Origin: Zea mays | Lineage: Eukaryota > Streptophyta > Magnoliopsida > Poales > Poaceae | Length of the DNA stretch: 64,000 nt | NCBI RefSeq assembly: GCF_902167145.1 | Contig: NC_050105.1 | Location: 114,717,898-114,781,897, forward strand | Reading direction: 5' to 3' | In this document: one piece after another, positions 33,028 to 46,453 of the stretch | Position numbering within the stretch: the stretch's first letter is position 1 | Layout of the letters: each line of letters opens with the position of its first letter | Notes under the pieces: generated by a model | The model's input: only the letters and a program-made list of their open reading frames with translations | Database searches by the model: none | What the model was told of the DNA's origin: nothing | Made by a program: the position numbers and the translations under genes

Positions 33028-36000
33028 ATTTACACCCACCAAACAACCATTTTACTACGCCTACTGTTTGATTTGTCCACCAGACCCATACGAAATTTGA
33101 ACTCATTGAACTACCGCGCCTACTAGATTATTTAAACTGGTGCATCTGCCCATATTATGATTTTTTCTGTTTATTCCTTTTGTTTTACTACTACCACTCT
33201 TTGTGAATGGTTGTTGGGATTCTTATTGTTGTTAATGCTCACAATCAAATTGTCGGCCACTTGTTGAAGAAGAATCGTGAAGCCGAACAACATCTATTGA
33301 TTATTCGAAATAAAAACACTAACAAATCTAAATATCTTGTAAAATATGTTAAAGACTATTTTATCTTATATAATAATTTATATGATAGGTATTATGGAGC
33401 ATTTAAGCCTTGATATGCAATGTACTAAAAGATCATAAAAAACTGCATTACTTTGTTTTATACGTATGTGGTATGTTGAGGGCCCTAAGAGTATCCATTT
33501 CACAATGTTAATACATCTAATGATTGCGTTGTTGTTTCTCTAGAGTACAAGTCTTTTAATGCAAATGTTTTGTCCAAATGCAATATATGGCTTTACATGT
33601 GATGTGAACATAATCCATCTAATAATTTCTATGTTGTTTCTCAATAGTTTATTTCCTTGTGTTACCTCTCCTACCATATCTCATATTTGGTGTTTGATGT
33701 CAAAGGATGAGAGGAGAAAAATCCAAAAGTTGTCACAAAAAGGGATTAACGCGGAGTACTATGGGGAGATGTACATGACAACAATAAAGGGTAGACATAT
33801 AGGACTTCCAAATTTGGTTAGTATAATGTGCTTAACAAGTATGTGTAGCCATATATTTTCAATTACTATCTAAGGTATACTTGATAGTATGAAACATACT
33901 TGTTTTGATTGATTATTTTACTATTTGTCCAATTTAATGAGTGCAATCACATTGTCATGTGCATCACTAATATATATGATATGATACTTGACATCCAACA
34001 AATACTATGATAAAGGTTCTCATAGGCTCACTTGAATATGTGTAGTTCACACTTGATTCTAAAATTTGAATGAAATAAGGGGAGCTCAATATATCATAGG
34101 ATTAAAAGCATTTAAAAATAAATAATATCTTTTATGAGCATTAAATGTGTTGTCATTAATCACCATGTATGAGGAGATTGTTTGCGTAATCAATACCTAT
34201 ATGGGTTTCATGAAGTTGATAAAACAAACCATAATGGACCTATTACTATTTGTTGATCATTTGTAGTACATATGTAAGTTAATCTTATTTTAAGAACCAT
34301 TTGTAATAAAATTAGGAATTATATGCTAGTGGATGTTGAGTTTATTACTAAAATATCTTGTATTTTACATGTGTTAAAAACACTAACATTTTGAATTTTT
34401 ATTTTTACAAAAATGAATGAATTTGACATGAATAGAATCCAAAACTAATGGAACATGAATCAAATCATTTTTTATAAAAATATGAACAAAACCTAAACGA
34501 ACATGCACAACTTTTTTTATCTTTGTGTGCTACTATGCTTTTGTGTTGGAACCATTGGTAGCACAACTCTCCAAATTTCAAATCCAAGTCCAATTTCAAC
34601 CAAATTCTATGATAAATTATTTGATATCCAATATCACCATCCCTTTGTTTTGGTTCAGACACAACCCTTTCCACTCTTCCTATATTTCTATCATGGACTA
34701 CTTCATTCCACTCCTTTCTTGTCCTAACAATAACCTCTTGCCACCCATTTTCTCTCCTTTGTTCTCCTTTCATTGACAAAAAGGACCTAACTAATAGCCT
34801 CCCACCATACTTTGAATGTGTAATCTATGACTGCAATAAACACATATATGAGATTTTGGTGAAAATAAGACAACATTTAAACAACTAATGATTATTTGTC
34901 CAAGTTCTTGTAGGAATTGCCATGGACTGGATATATATTATTGATACTAATTATATAAAATTCAAATAATACTTAATTATAGATTCAAGGCTTTATGTAA
35001 GTCAAGCATCTCAATGCATAAGGGCAAGCAAGGTCTTACACCAAGAGACCAAAGAAAAAGTGAATAAGCAAGAGAATGTCTAATATCAAGGGACAAATCT
35101 CGATCATAATAATATTTAATACGATTTAGAATGGAATTTTTATGAAACAAAATCTTTCAAAGAAGATCTAAAACAACCATATTGGATGTTTCAAATCATT
35201 CAAGCCATAGTTATTTCTATGTGTTCAAATCAATGACATGAAGACAATGATATAGAATACTCAAGTGGATATTGTACTCTTATGAAACATATACACTACA
35301 CCTCATCACTAGATGTGCCCGATATAGGATAAGACTGACAATTCTAGAGAGGAAAGTACAGTTCTCCTATCACACCCAACAATATACAAATATACAGTAA
35401 AGACCAAAGCATTTTATCAATTAACACATGGTCCAAATTGACACATCATCCCACCATGTTTGCACCCATGTATTTCTCATCGATGATGAATGTAATATAT
35501 CATAACGCTTGTTACCACTGTAATTTCACACCTCCACTACTAGGTGACATGGTCTACAATAACCACATGTACACTCATGAGTCCACATCATTGACCCGCA
35601 TTGGTATAGGTACTGGTGCACAATTTTTTCGTTATCATGTCTTCTTCTTCCCTTGCTGTCCCACTCCCACCAACCTTGCATGCTACCCAATATACCATCG
35701 ACCTTATCAATGACCTCACTACCTATAGCCCACCTCATTCTCCCTTGTCCTTCTCTTATCCTAATGGACAAAAATTCTGATGACTCCTCATCCGTATTAT
35801 TGGATCCGCCCAATTGGTTGTCCACCACCACCCTCTTGATGGCTCTCCTGTCGTCTTTCTCACCACACTTCAACCTGCCACCACAATCGGGCTCCTCCCC
35901 TTCTAATCTTATCGGTGATGGAGGCCCACTCTCCCCCTCCCCTCTAAAAATATTAAAACCTAACCTTAAATCCTGTGGAACGCGTGGAACAACTTCGTGT

Positions 36001-36283
36001 GGAACGCGTAGTCGTCGGATCAAAAACCCAGGAGTTGGTCCATTCTGTTCCCGACGAAGTGGATAGGCTCTGTGTATTAAGGGGTAGTATAGGAAGTAGT
36101 AATAACCCTCTATAAATAGAAGGATGGGCTAATTATTTTAGCATCTCTTTGGCTTAGAGTTTAGCACTTCTAGTTTTACATTCTCTAGACTGCTCTAGTT
36201 TTATTGCCAAAGATCCATAATGCTTTGAATTGTTGCATTTGTGATTTTGTAGTCTTCATCATGTAATCCGAGGAAGGGTGGTC
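33028..36283. other. AT-rich intergenic DNA, no gene recognised
   Basis: Frames are short and have no recognisable domains, including a 104-codon minus frame at 34465-34779 and a 165-codon minus frame at 35526-36023. A TATA box (TATAAATA) at 36111-36118 and the text around it look like part of an LTR. The right-hand continuation of that LTR-like text is found at 36922-37190, split by the solo LTR. Confidence 0.4.
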
Positions 36284-36288
36284 GGTTC

Positions 36289-36916
36289 TGTTGGAGATCT
36301 TCTTCTCTGCCGAAGGTCCTCAGAATGAAGGAAACCATTTTTGATTCATCATTAATAGATACGACAAAGGACTAAATACTGAAGTTATGGCAAATACACA
36401 AGCGATGCAACAAAGCTTCGACAAAAAATGTGAGCTTTGGCTTAAGGTGATCCCGAAGGTCATACCAGAAACCAAATCAATAGTGGAAAGACTCGTTTAT
36501 CCTTAATATCTGTATTAGAACAATGTATAAGCATTAGGGTCATGATTGTACTTTTACTTGGGCTACATCCAATGCCTATAAATAGATGAACAGTACCATC
36601 GTACTGTTCACGCTCTTATTGAAAGTCATCCCTGCAGTATTTCCTTTGAGCAAGCCGAAGGTATTAATGTAATGTCTCTTTGGTATATGATTCAGATTAT
36701 GACATTATTCTAACATGCCAAATGGAATAAATATTTAATATAATATTACGTTGTAATATTACTCTTACGAAAGATAAAGACACCTTCTTCATCTCATTTG
36801 TCTGGGAAACATTATCTTTAAAAGAAGATAATGCTTCGAAGGACAAAGGTCCTTAATATTTAATATTTGTGTTGTCTTATTTTTTATTCATAGCAATTGA
36901 GAACAAGTAAACAACA
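36289..36916 (+). repeat. Solo LTR (628 bp) with 5 bp target duplication
   Basis: It begins TGTTGGAGATCTTCTTC and ends AAGTAAACAACA. GGTTC is repeated exactly at 36284-36288 and 36917-36921. A TATA box (TATAAATA) is at 36577-36584. Its start shares TGTTGG and CGAAGGTCCTCA with gypsy-1-type LTRs, so it is probably a Ty3/gypsy LTR left after recombination between two LTRs. Confidence 0.9.
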
Positions 36917-36921
36917 GGTTC

Positions 36922-39900
36922 TACCCACATGTTTCGTTGAATCAAACTCAGTTTTTTGTTTCCGCCAAAGTTCTTGGTTCGGTTTGCTCTTGTGTTCTTT
37001 GTTTCCCTCCTCTTGTGGATTTGATGAGAACCTTCAAATTCATGTATTAAGATTGTTGTTGGGGATTGATTTGTGGGGAGATAAACTCTTTGGATCACTC
37101 CAGACACCCAAGTCATGAAGTCCTTGGTCGTGATCTGAGTTAATCTCGTTTTGAGTTTGTTTGAGAAAACCCCAACAAAACCCCATTACTCTTGGGATTT
37201 TGCATCTGCATATGGATTTTTGAGTTGCTTATGATCATACTCCATGAATAGACTTATTTCCCTCTACGCAAACTGTCTGCAAAGTTTGGGGCAATTCTAG
37301 GAATTTTTCATTGTTCGACATTGCCGCTCCCACTTCCTTACGATTTTGGCTCTAAGTTTTTCCAGGAAGTTGGGGCAGTTCCATGTGTAGAAGTTTGGTG
37401 TATTTAGTCAACACTAGACTGAATACTACTATGTTACACAATTTCGTTCGTCTTTTGGGGATTGTGTGAAAATTGGGATCACAGTCACGGTGATGTTCTC
37501 TAAGGAGAATTTTTAGTGGCTCCCATTCACCCCCTATGGTCGTCTCACTGGTCCTTCACCTATTGAGATCTCTAAATTCGACACATACACGTAGTTGGGC
37601 ATTCTCTTTCTAACTGATACGAAACTAGAATTCCATGTGGCATATCTGCATGGTCTAATGAACCCTATCTTGGTCATCTTCTATATTTCATCTTTGATGT
37701 TGCACGAGGAATTTGGGGTTGAATTTGGGTGGAGCTTGAGCGAATGGTCTATATCCCGACTTTATATGTAGTTAATGTTCTACTATCTATTGACTAAGCT
37801 TGGCATCTCATGGTACTCCTATACAAATAAATTGATGCATTCCTTTAGTAGTGTTATAATTTGTGCTCTGAGTTTTGGGTTGAGCTTCTTACTGATATTA
37901 GTGGGGCATGCCTGATATCGTGTAATGACTCCCTCTAGGGAGTTGATCATGATCTCTAACTGTTGCACCATGGCATGGTGGATGATGTAGTTCATTTCCT
38001 AGGAGAGGGCGATAGTGCGCGCCTCTAATGGTATCGAGAGATCAACCTCCTCCAATAGCATCTCCGGTTTCCTGATGAGCCGAACACCACCAGAGTGTGT
38101 CCATGTGAAGCAGGTGAAGAGGTTGTCAATTAGGCTTTTGAGGCTTGATCATAGCATTCTTGCATATATGTACTAAAGTACTCAAGCTACGGTGGTCCAG
38201 TCTTGCCCACTGGGTAGTGTTGGGTGTCGTCGTCGGTGGGGAGGGCGTGTTTTCTCGCTTGAGTCATGGTGGTGATGAAGAGCTGATGTGGAGAAGTAGA
38301 CGGGTTGATGTCAATGAGCCAGTGTGGATCGACCAATGTGGAAGTCAATGTCGTGAGTCCCACTAGGCGTGTCAAAAATTTGTGGTCGTGGGAAATCTAA
38401 TGGGGATTGTTCGGCAACAAACAAATGAGTAGTCGGGAGATGCGGTGCTACTACAATCATCCCTCATGATTATGACTCCGGGTGTTGGGTTATAGGCGCG
38501 CCGCCTGACTTAACATGTAGCTAGGGAGGGTGTGCAGATGTCAGTGAATCGCTCTACAAAAAGCACAATAATAAAATAGATGTTAAATTTTGGCCAGATC
38601 ATGTGGATCGGTCTGTGTTGATTGCACTAATCGGCTTCCTTGAGCCGATTGTCATCTTTTTGGGTCAGTAATGATCAAATAAATTAAAGTAATCATTAAA
38701 AGTGACAAAGAAGAGGAATAAACTTGCATAAAGCATGTTTGAGTCGATTGTTTACTCTAGAGCGATGTGGTCTGTGTGCATGGCCAAAGGCACAGAAATG
38801 GGACAAAAACCACCATTATTACCCACGTTATTAACCAAATCTAGGTCATGATAAATGGTAAACCATATATAAGAACATCCCATATCTAATCTACAATATG
38901 TCTCATGCCAACGATCCTAGGATCATCCACTTTGTAAGCCGATGATTATGCATGTGAACATGGATCAATGTCTCAAAAAAGTCCATCCAGAGTAAATAAT
39001 GAGAGTAAACATGTAAGACATAGTGTTAGATATGTATCGATCTCCCGATTTGCCGTATGCACATGTTGCAGCTTGCATACCATAGAGTGTAGCAACCAAT
39101 CAAGGAATAGGCATCTAGCGATGTGAAATCAATTTAATAATATGAAGCTTAATGAAAGAAACAAATTGAAATTACATGAGATAACTATCAGATCTTTCCA
39201 ACAGCAACGTTAGTAGAAGATCTATCGTGGTAAGTTGATAACACTGTACTGCCCTAACACTATCTCCTAAAGATCATGTTAGGACAACATTGCGCTTACT
39301 TTGGAAAATCTTTGGAAAATGAGTGGTGATGTGCTGAGATGATAAATATGCACTGCTTGGTGAACGAATGCCTTTTGTTTCTTATAATCGTAAACCGTTA
39401 CATTTTATAGTCCCATAATTGTATTTGTATCGTACTTAAGTTTTCTTATTTACATTGTGTTATCTTGGTTGCGTGTTTTATCTTCCTAGCTTAGTTATAG
39501 GCTAGTTGATAGATTTGGAACCTAGGTTGCATAACTTTTTATCGCAGAGATAGCAACAACACTTAGTCAAAATTTTAGTTGTGTATAAGATAGTTTATTT
39601 ATTGCATAGATTTTGACTATGACATAAATTAAGACTATAATTCTGGAGAGAAATTAGATTGTCGATTTCACCCCCTTGTGTCTAGTGTTCCTTCACTCTC
39701 ACAAGGAGCACATGTGTTTAATATAAAATGACTCGATCACTAGTGATGTTGAATTTATCGACATGGATGATTGGTTCTGTTACAAGGAACACGGGTGATA
39801 GATTGACAGGTGAGATTGATGGGTGGTCTAACCTAAAGGAATATTGACGGGCCACAACAACATCAACCGGTATTGCTACGAAAATATGTACCAATGATAG

Positions 39901-39985
39901 ATAACAGTCGTCGAACGGTTGTTTGACACACGGTAGGAACATATCACTGCTAGTTGTAAGCATAAACCACCGGTGATGATGTACT
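36922..39985. other. Intergenic repetitive DNA, no gene recognised
   Basis: The left part (36922-37190) continues an LTR-like sequence interrupted by the solo LTR. The rest has no frame above about 80 codons and no domain. A GTTGCATAACTTTT...TTTCACCCCCTTGTG stretch at 39530-39680 resembles grass retrotransposon leader or LTR text but cannot be delimited. Confidence 0.4.
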
Positions 39986-40473
39986 CCACTAGTATAAAAA
40001 AGATCTATGCATGTTGTAGTACCTAATTTTTACAGACGGTTTTGGTTACCGAACGTCAGTAAAATAAATTGGCTCGTCTGACTCAATGAACCACCGCTAA
40101 CAGTTTTATTAAAAAAGCGCTAGTAAAAAATATATTTTTATAGACAGTTTTTTAAGAAAACTGACAATAAAAGTGCATGATTTCTACTAACAGATTTATT
40201 AAAAAAACCGCCAGTAAAAAACAAAAAATTGAAATCAATTTTTTTAGTTTTTCAGATGATCTTGTGCCGTAGCTTTATCTCGTATCAATATCACTGTTGG
40301 GTCGACGGTTTAACTGACAGAGATATACGCTACCACTACCGTACCGCGTAATTTGATTCATGCCAATCTTCATGCATAATTGCCTTACCACCCGATAGTG
40401 ATTAGTAGTCAACTGCAAGCACACTTGACATTGACAATGATGCTTCAACGTAATTGCCTATTCTGTTGTAGTG
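39986..40473. mobile_element. CACTA-like subterminal fragment (CACTA-3)
   Basis: Repeated motifs such as ACAGACGGTTTT, AACCGCCAGTAAAA and GAAAACTGACAATAAAA alternate in both orientations at 40035-40220, as in CACTA subterminal arrays. The right end CTATTCTGTTGTAGTG at 40473 reads CACTACAACAG on the other strand. CACTAGTATAAAAAAG at 39986 may be the left end, but the two ends do not match each other, so two elements or a deletion are possible. Confidence 0.6.
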
Positions 40474-40608
40474 AAGCTATCATGGTGCAACTTGGTCGTC
40501 GGTGACCATCCCCGCGTTGCGCCATATCGTTGGCCTATGCGCTCCCATTCTGCACCGCGCGTCGCCAGACTCTCGTTCTTGCTCGTGAATGATGCTGTAC
40601 GGAAGTAC

Positions 40609-42006
40609 TGCTGCTCATTTGAGGGGTTTTCCCTTTATTTTCTTTATTGAAAAATATAAGAAATGAATTAAAAAAATAACCAGCCAGCTAGGCCGCTACC
40701 AGGCCGCTTGGCCGAGCAGCACAGCAAGGCCAGCCGGCAAGAGAGAAGCGAGCGTAGGGTACGGAGGGGTGCGTACCAGAGAGCGAGCGAGCGAGCAGGG
40801 GATCGTGGGTGCTGGCGGCGGAGTGCAGGGGCTGGTTGTTCAGCTCTCGCCGATCTCTATGCTCTCACTCTGCAACCGCTTCTCCCTCGGCTCTTGAAAT
40901 ATAGAGACTTGCTCCCTGCTCAAGCACTCGCCAAAATCCCAGCTCTCTGTTCCTATTCCTCCTCTCGGTTCCAGTCACGATTTAGATCGATTCCTTCGAT
41001 TCTTGGTGTTCTGGTGTTAATCCTGCTGGTGGAAGAAGGTGGAGGTGGCACTGCTTGTGCGCAACGAGGTTCTCCTGTGCTCCGTTGTCTCACCAGTGCA
41101 CCTGTGTGGTGCTCTGTCTGTTCTGATTATTGTTCACTGTGGCCTGGTGCCTAGGCTCCCTGCTGCGTGGTGTTCGTCTTCTCGGGCTGGTGCCGTGGAC
41201 GTCTCCCTCGGCTCCGACAGTGACTCTAGTATCTCCGTCAACCTCCCGCCGTGCAGGCCCGGACGTGGGCGGCGGAATTGGTTTTCTGGAACAGAACCTT
41301 GTGTTCGCTGAGCTGGTCTTCCCACATAGACAATCTACGTGTTGTGAGTTATTCGTTGCCTCACTTTATTTACTGTTTAATTTTGTGCAATCTGCTAGTA
41401 TTAATTACTTAGGTGTGATTGCACTGTTGTGGGCGGATTTGTGTGCTCGATGATGATAGCGGTGTAGTGAGACAACGTGACAGTCTGGGTTTTAGTGTAT
41501 TGTCATTTTCAGCATTGATATTATTTGTGCCTAATTAAATCTCTCTTTGTTGAGGCTGTTTACCTGTGTCAAATTCTGTTATTTTATTTAGTACACAGTT
41601 CCTTACTATTAGTATTTACATTTGATTATTAGGCTTATTACATCTGATATAAAACCCTGATTTGGTAAGATAGGACTGTCACGTTAGTCGAGGATCTCTG
41701 ATCACCTTTTAGCGTTGGAGGGCTGTTTATCACAGCAACCCGCTATTTTGAGAGCAAGAGTTTAAGATAAACAATTATGTTTATTTGTTTAATCTGCCTT
41801 CTTCATCTTCAAGCCATGTTTAATTATAAGATGGACCTGAGATGCTATTTTACATGTTTACATGTTCTAGAATTGCTACTGTTCATTGCTGCAATAATTA
41901 TATATGGCATTTATCTGAGTTATATGCTTGTTTTATTCGGAATTAGAATATTTAATTTATTTAAATCTGAAGGAAGCATGACACTTATTTCTCTAAATTT
42001 ACAACA
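40609..42006 (+). repeat. 5' LTR of the copia element
   Basis: It runs from TGCTGCTCATTTGAGG to TTTACAACA (1398 bp). A GC-rich leader-like segment is at 40700-41330. The sequence just inside (ATCCAGAAAACCAAATCG) does not start with TGG and does not match the usual initiator-Met tRNA primer site. Confidence 0.95.
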
Positions 42007-42028
42007 ATCCAGAAAACCAAATCGTATA

Positions 42029-42906
42029 ATGGCCTCCAGTTCTGATGTCATTAAGCCTGAAGCGTTCGACGACGCAAGCTTTAAGCGCTGGCAGATTAAG
42101 ACTCGCATGTGGCTCACTGACCTAAAATTATTTTGGGTAGTGACGTCGGCTGTTCCCCAGGCTGCATCAGATGATTCTGATGATGCAGCGAAAGCCGCCG
42201 CACTAGCGGAGAATGCCAAGTGGGACGAAGCCAATGAGGCATGCTTGTCTCGTCTGCTGAACGTCTTGTCGAACCGCTTATTTGATGTGTACTCTGGTTT
42301 TACCTCCGCTAAGGGTCTATGGACTGAACTTGAGAACGAGTTCTCTGAAGTTGACAATGACAATGAGTCATTCACAACGGAAAACTACCTTAACTATAAA
42401 ATGGTTGAGGGAAGGTCTGTTATGGAGCAGCTACAGGAGATTCAACTCCTTGTTAGGGACTTGGTCCAATATGGCTGCGTCCTATTAGACAGTTTTCAGG
42501 TGAATGCAATACTGGCAAAGCTCCCGCCTTCTTGGCGAGACTTTGTGACTTCACGCCGCCACATGAAGAAGCAAATGACTCTCACTGAGTTGTCAGCTGC
42601 GATTAATGTGGAAGAGCGTGCAAGGTCCAGTAACAAGCCATCCCAGCAACTCCAGGCTCACGTTGTTGAGAAGGGTGGAGATAGAAAATTCCAGAAGAAG
42701 AAGAAGAACTCTCCACAGAAGAATATGAACCAACCTAAGTCCAAAAAGATGAAGAAGAAAAAGGAGGACTTTATCTGCTATGTTTGTGGTGTCTCCGGGC
42801 ATACAGCTCGGAGGTGCAAACTTAGGAAGGGAAAAGGTCCTCCACCTCAGCGCAAAGAAGGGAACATGGTGGTTAACTCCACCCCAGGGTATGCACCTCA
42901 GGCTTT
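42029..42906 (+). CDS. copia gag (nucleocapsid polyprotein part)
   Basis: The start codon at 42029 lies only 22 bases after the LTR. The protein begins MASSSDVIKPEAFDD and has the copia gag (UBN2-type) region, with W-rich motifs (FKRWQIKTRMWLTDL) and ILAKLPPSWRDF. A Lys-rich stretch and a CCHC zinc knuckle (CYVCGVSGHTARRC at about 42777-42818) follow. Gag would form the virus-like particle and bind RNA. The frame changes to the pol frame near 42895-42910. The gag frame itself continues without function to 43069. Confidence 0.85.
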
Positions 42907-45900
42907 ATGGCAAGTCCATCAGATGACTGGTGGATGGATTCCGGTGCTATTGTTCATATTTGTGCTGATCGATCCATGTTCTCTTCATTCCAGGGATTCA
43001 GCAGCGCACCAGTCTTCATGGGAAATGGTGTTCTGGCAGCAGTTCGAGGTACTGGACAGGTCTACCTGAAGTTAACTTCAGGAAAGACGCTCGTGCTGAA
43101 GGACGTACTCTATGTGCCATCGATGAGCCGGAACCTCATATCAGTGTCGCTGCTATGTCGACAGGGTCTCAAATTAGTGTTTGAGTCTAATAAAATGGTC
43201 CTGTCTAAGTTTGGTACTTTTGTTGGAAAGTCATATGAGTCAGGCGTTTTGTTCCGTCTTTCTGTTTTGAATAATCATTCTTCTTACCATGTTAATGTGG
43301 TATGTAATAACGATTCCATTAATAATATATGGCATTCCCGTTTGTGTCATGTGAATTTTGAGGCCATTAAGAGATTAAGTGACATGTCTTTAATTCCTGA
43401 ATATAAACATGTTAAAGGTGTAAAATGTGGTATTTGTGTGCAAGCTAAGCAGCCTAGAAAACTGTTTCATACGGTTGAAGGCAGAAGTACCACTCCTTTA
43501 GAACTAATTCACTCAGATATCTGTGAGATGAATGGTATAATCACAAAAGGTGGTAAAAGATACTTTCTTACCTTGATAGATGATGCTACCAGGTTCTGTT
43601 ATATTTACTTACTCAGAACTAAAGATGAGGCACTAGAACACTTTAAGATCTATAAGACTGAAGTTGAAAACTAGTTAGACAAGAAAATTAAAAGGCTGCG
43701 GTCTGATAGAGGAGGTGAATACCTTTCCAACCTTTTTTATGAGTACTGCAAAGATTGTGGAATCATTCATGGAACCACCGCTCCATATTCACCTCAGTCA
43801 AATGGGGTAGCTGAAAGGAAGAACCGAACGGTGTGTGACTTAGCTAATGCTTTGTTGCAAAGTTCGGGGATGCCTGACATCTGGTGGGGTGAGGCAGTAC
43901 TCACAGTATGCTATGTCCTGAACAGGGTGCCGCCTCTCAACCGTGAGGTCATGCCCTATGAAGGATTTAAAGGAAGGAAGCCAGATCTTTCGCATCTTCG
44001 AACTTGGGGCTGCCTTGCAAAGGTGAATGTCCCATTGCCGAAGAAGAGAAAGCTAGGCCCTAAGACCGTAGACTGTGTCTTCCTGGGTTATGCACATAAC
44101 AATGCAGCTTATAGATTTCTAGTGGTCCATTCCGAGACAAGCGAAATCGCTGTAAATGTAATAATGGAGTCTCGGGATGTGACATTCTTTGAGAGCATCT
44201 TCCCTATGCGGGATAAGGAAGTAGTAGCCCCAGATGGTCCATCTCGGACATATTCTCTGCCCTCGAGTGTCCATGACCAGACTCCAGATTTGGAGTTAAG
44301 GAGGAGTAAGGGACAAAGGACTGAAAAGTCTCTGGGTGATGATTATATTATTTATCTAGTGGATGAAGAACCACGCTCCCTCACAGAGGCATATACATCT
44401 CCGGATGCAGAGTACTGGAGGGAGGCTGTCCGTAGCGAGATGGATTCAATCATCTCGAACGGAACTTGGGAGATAACTGATCTCCCAGCTGGTTGCAAGC
44501 CTGTGGGCTGCAAATGGATCTTTAGGAGGAAGAGGAGACCCGATGGTACTATTGAAAAGTACAAGGCCCGTCTTGTGGCTAAGGGTTTTACTCAGAAGAA
44601 AGAGGAGGATTATTTTGATACTTATTCTCCGGTGGCTCGATTGCCCACAATCCGTGTGCTTTTAGCGCTGGCAGCTGCTTATAAACTTCTTGTCCATCAA
44701 ATGGACGTAAAGATAGCATTCCTAAATGGAGAGCTGGAAGAGGAAATTTATATGCAGCAACCAGAAGGATTTGTGGTTAAAGGACAAGAGAGCAAAGTGT
44801 GTCGCTTGATTAAATCCTTATATGGTCTGAAGCAAGCTCCCAGACAATGGCATGAGAAGTTTAATAATACTCTGACCACTGTTGGGTTTTGTGTAAACGA
44901 AGTCGACAAGTGTGTGTATTATCGCTTCTCTGGGGGCAAAGGTGTCATCATGTGTTTATACGTTGATGACATATTGATATTTGGGACCGATTTGGAGGCT
45001 ATCATGGAGACAAAAATATTCCTCTCCAAGAACTTTGATATGAAGGACTTGGGTGAAGCTGATGTTATACTGAACATCAAGCTGATAAAGGGTGAGGATG
45101 GGATTACTTTGTCACAATCCCATTATGTGGAAAAGGTCCTAACTCGCTTTGGACATATGGACTGTAAACCAGTCACCACGCCCTATGATCCATCCTACAC
45201 GCTCAGTAAATATGAAGGCGAGCCTGTGAACCAGCTACTATATTCGCAGATCATCGGATCTCTCATGTACCTGAGCAGTGCAACTAGACCAGATATCTCA
45301 TATGCAGTATGCAGACTGGCTCGTTATTCGGCCAGTCCAGGAGATAGACACTGGGTAGCCTTGTATAGAGTGCTTCGGTATTTGAAGGGAGCGATGAATC
45401 TTAGTATTAAATATACCGAATTTTCGTTAGTGCTTGAAGGATTCAGTGATGCAAACTGGATCTCTGACTCAGATCAAATGAAGTCTACAAGTGGCTATGT
45501 GTTCACTTTAGCTGGTGGGGCCGTGTCATGGAGATCGTCTAAACAATCAGTGTCGACACGTTCCACCAAGGAGGCTGAATTAGTTGCACTTGATTCACCA
45601 GCATTGGAGGCTGAATGGTTGAGAGACCTGTTGTCAGACCTTCCAATGCTAGCAAAGCCGATACCGGCTGTCCTAGTATACTGTGACAACACATCTGTGT
45701 TGCTGAAAGTGAACAGTAGAAAGGACAACCAAAAATCCTCGAGGCATATCAGAAGACGACTTGATTCATGTCGGCATGCTAGAGAGACGAGTGTAATAAC
45801 AGTAGATTACATCAAGTCTGAAAGGAACCTTGCTGATCCTTTCACCAAAGGACTGGCTCAAAAGCCAATCCAAGCAGCGTGCATGGGAATGGGACTCGTA

Positions 45901-45909
45901 CCCTGTTAG
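42907..45909 (+). pseudogene. copia pol: protease, integrase, RT, RNase H; one premature stop
   Basis: The protease active site is DSGA in WWMDSGAIVHIC (about 42928). The integrase zinc domain (HSRLCH, CGICVQAK) and core follow, with Asp in LIHSDICEM, Asp in RLRSDRGGEY and Glu in GVAERKNR. A TAG at 43672-43674 interrupts the core where relatives have Gln; the frame stays open after it to 45909. RT has KARLVAKGFTQ, DVKIAFLNGEL, and YVDD at 44959-44970. RNase H has SDANW, TKEAELVAL and YCDN, and the end is LADPFTKGL. Pol starts in a different frame from gag, so either a recent indel or programmed frameshifting is needed. Confidence 0.9.
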
Positions 45910-46453
45910 CGGTTTCAACTGCGGATAACTGTCCTGTGTGACCAGAGATCCCGAGATCCAGGCTCCAGGAAACGAAGCACTATGGAACCAAGAGCACAAA
46001 AGTCAAAGAGTCTCATTAGCTGATGTGCTCTGTCTGTATGGCAGGTTGAGCGATATGCTCTTAATGAAGTCAATGCTATAAGCAGGGAAATTGTCCTACA
46101 GAATTTCCTTAATGATTTCACCTATATGAGCTGACTGTGGGGTCGCAGTCCGGGAGAGAATGGGGTTTTCTCTCTAGTGAGTTCATGAATAGATATTAAA
46201 GGGCATGACCGTAACGCCCTACCCCGTAAGAGAAGCAGATAATCTGCATAGTACTATGTGCCTTTTGTGCGAAGATTCTCACACTAGGGTTTGTGGATCA
46301 AGGCGTAGTCCTCCGCTTACTCGTGCAGGGTTGGAGTACACTGGGATAGGCTTTGGTTCAAACCTAACAAGTACCTCTGCCGAAAAGTGGTATATAAATA
46401 GTACGGGAGCTCAATGACATTGATCAAAAAATAAGAGTGAAAATGGTGGGGAT
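45910..46453 (+). other. copia 3' untranslated region and polypurine tract
   Basis: There is no gene. The tract AAAATGGTGGGGAT at 46441-46454 directly precedes the 3' LTR and is the expected plus-strand primer. Confidence 0.75.

Noticed and set aside
35526..36023. 165-codon minus-strand frame
   Set aside because: No recognisable domain, irregular composition and LTR-like surroundings; not supported as a gene.
41777..42028. Upstream in-frame extension of copia gag into the 5' LTR
   Set aside because: The extension is LTR sequence (hydrophobic, repeated in the 3' LTR); the start at 42029 fits gag.
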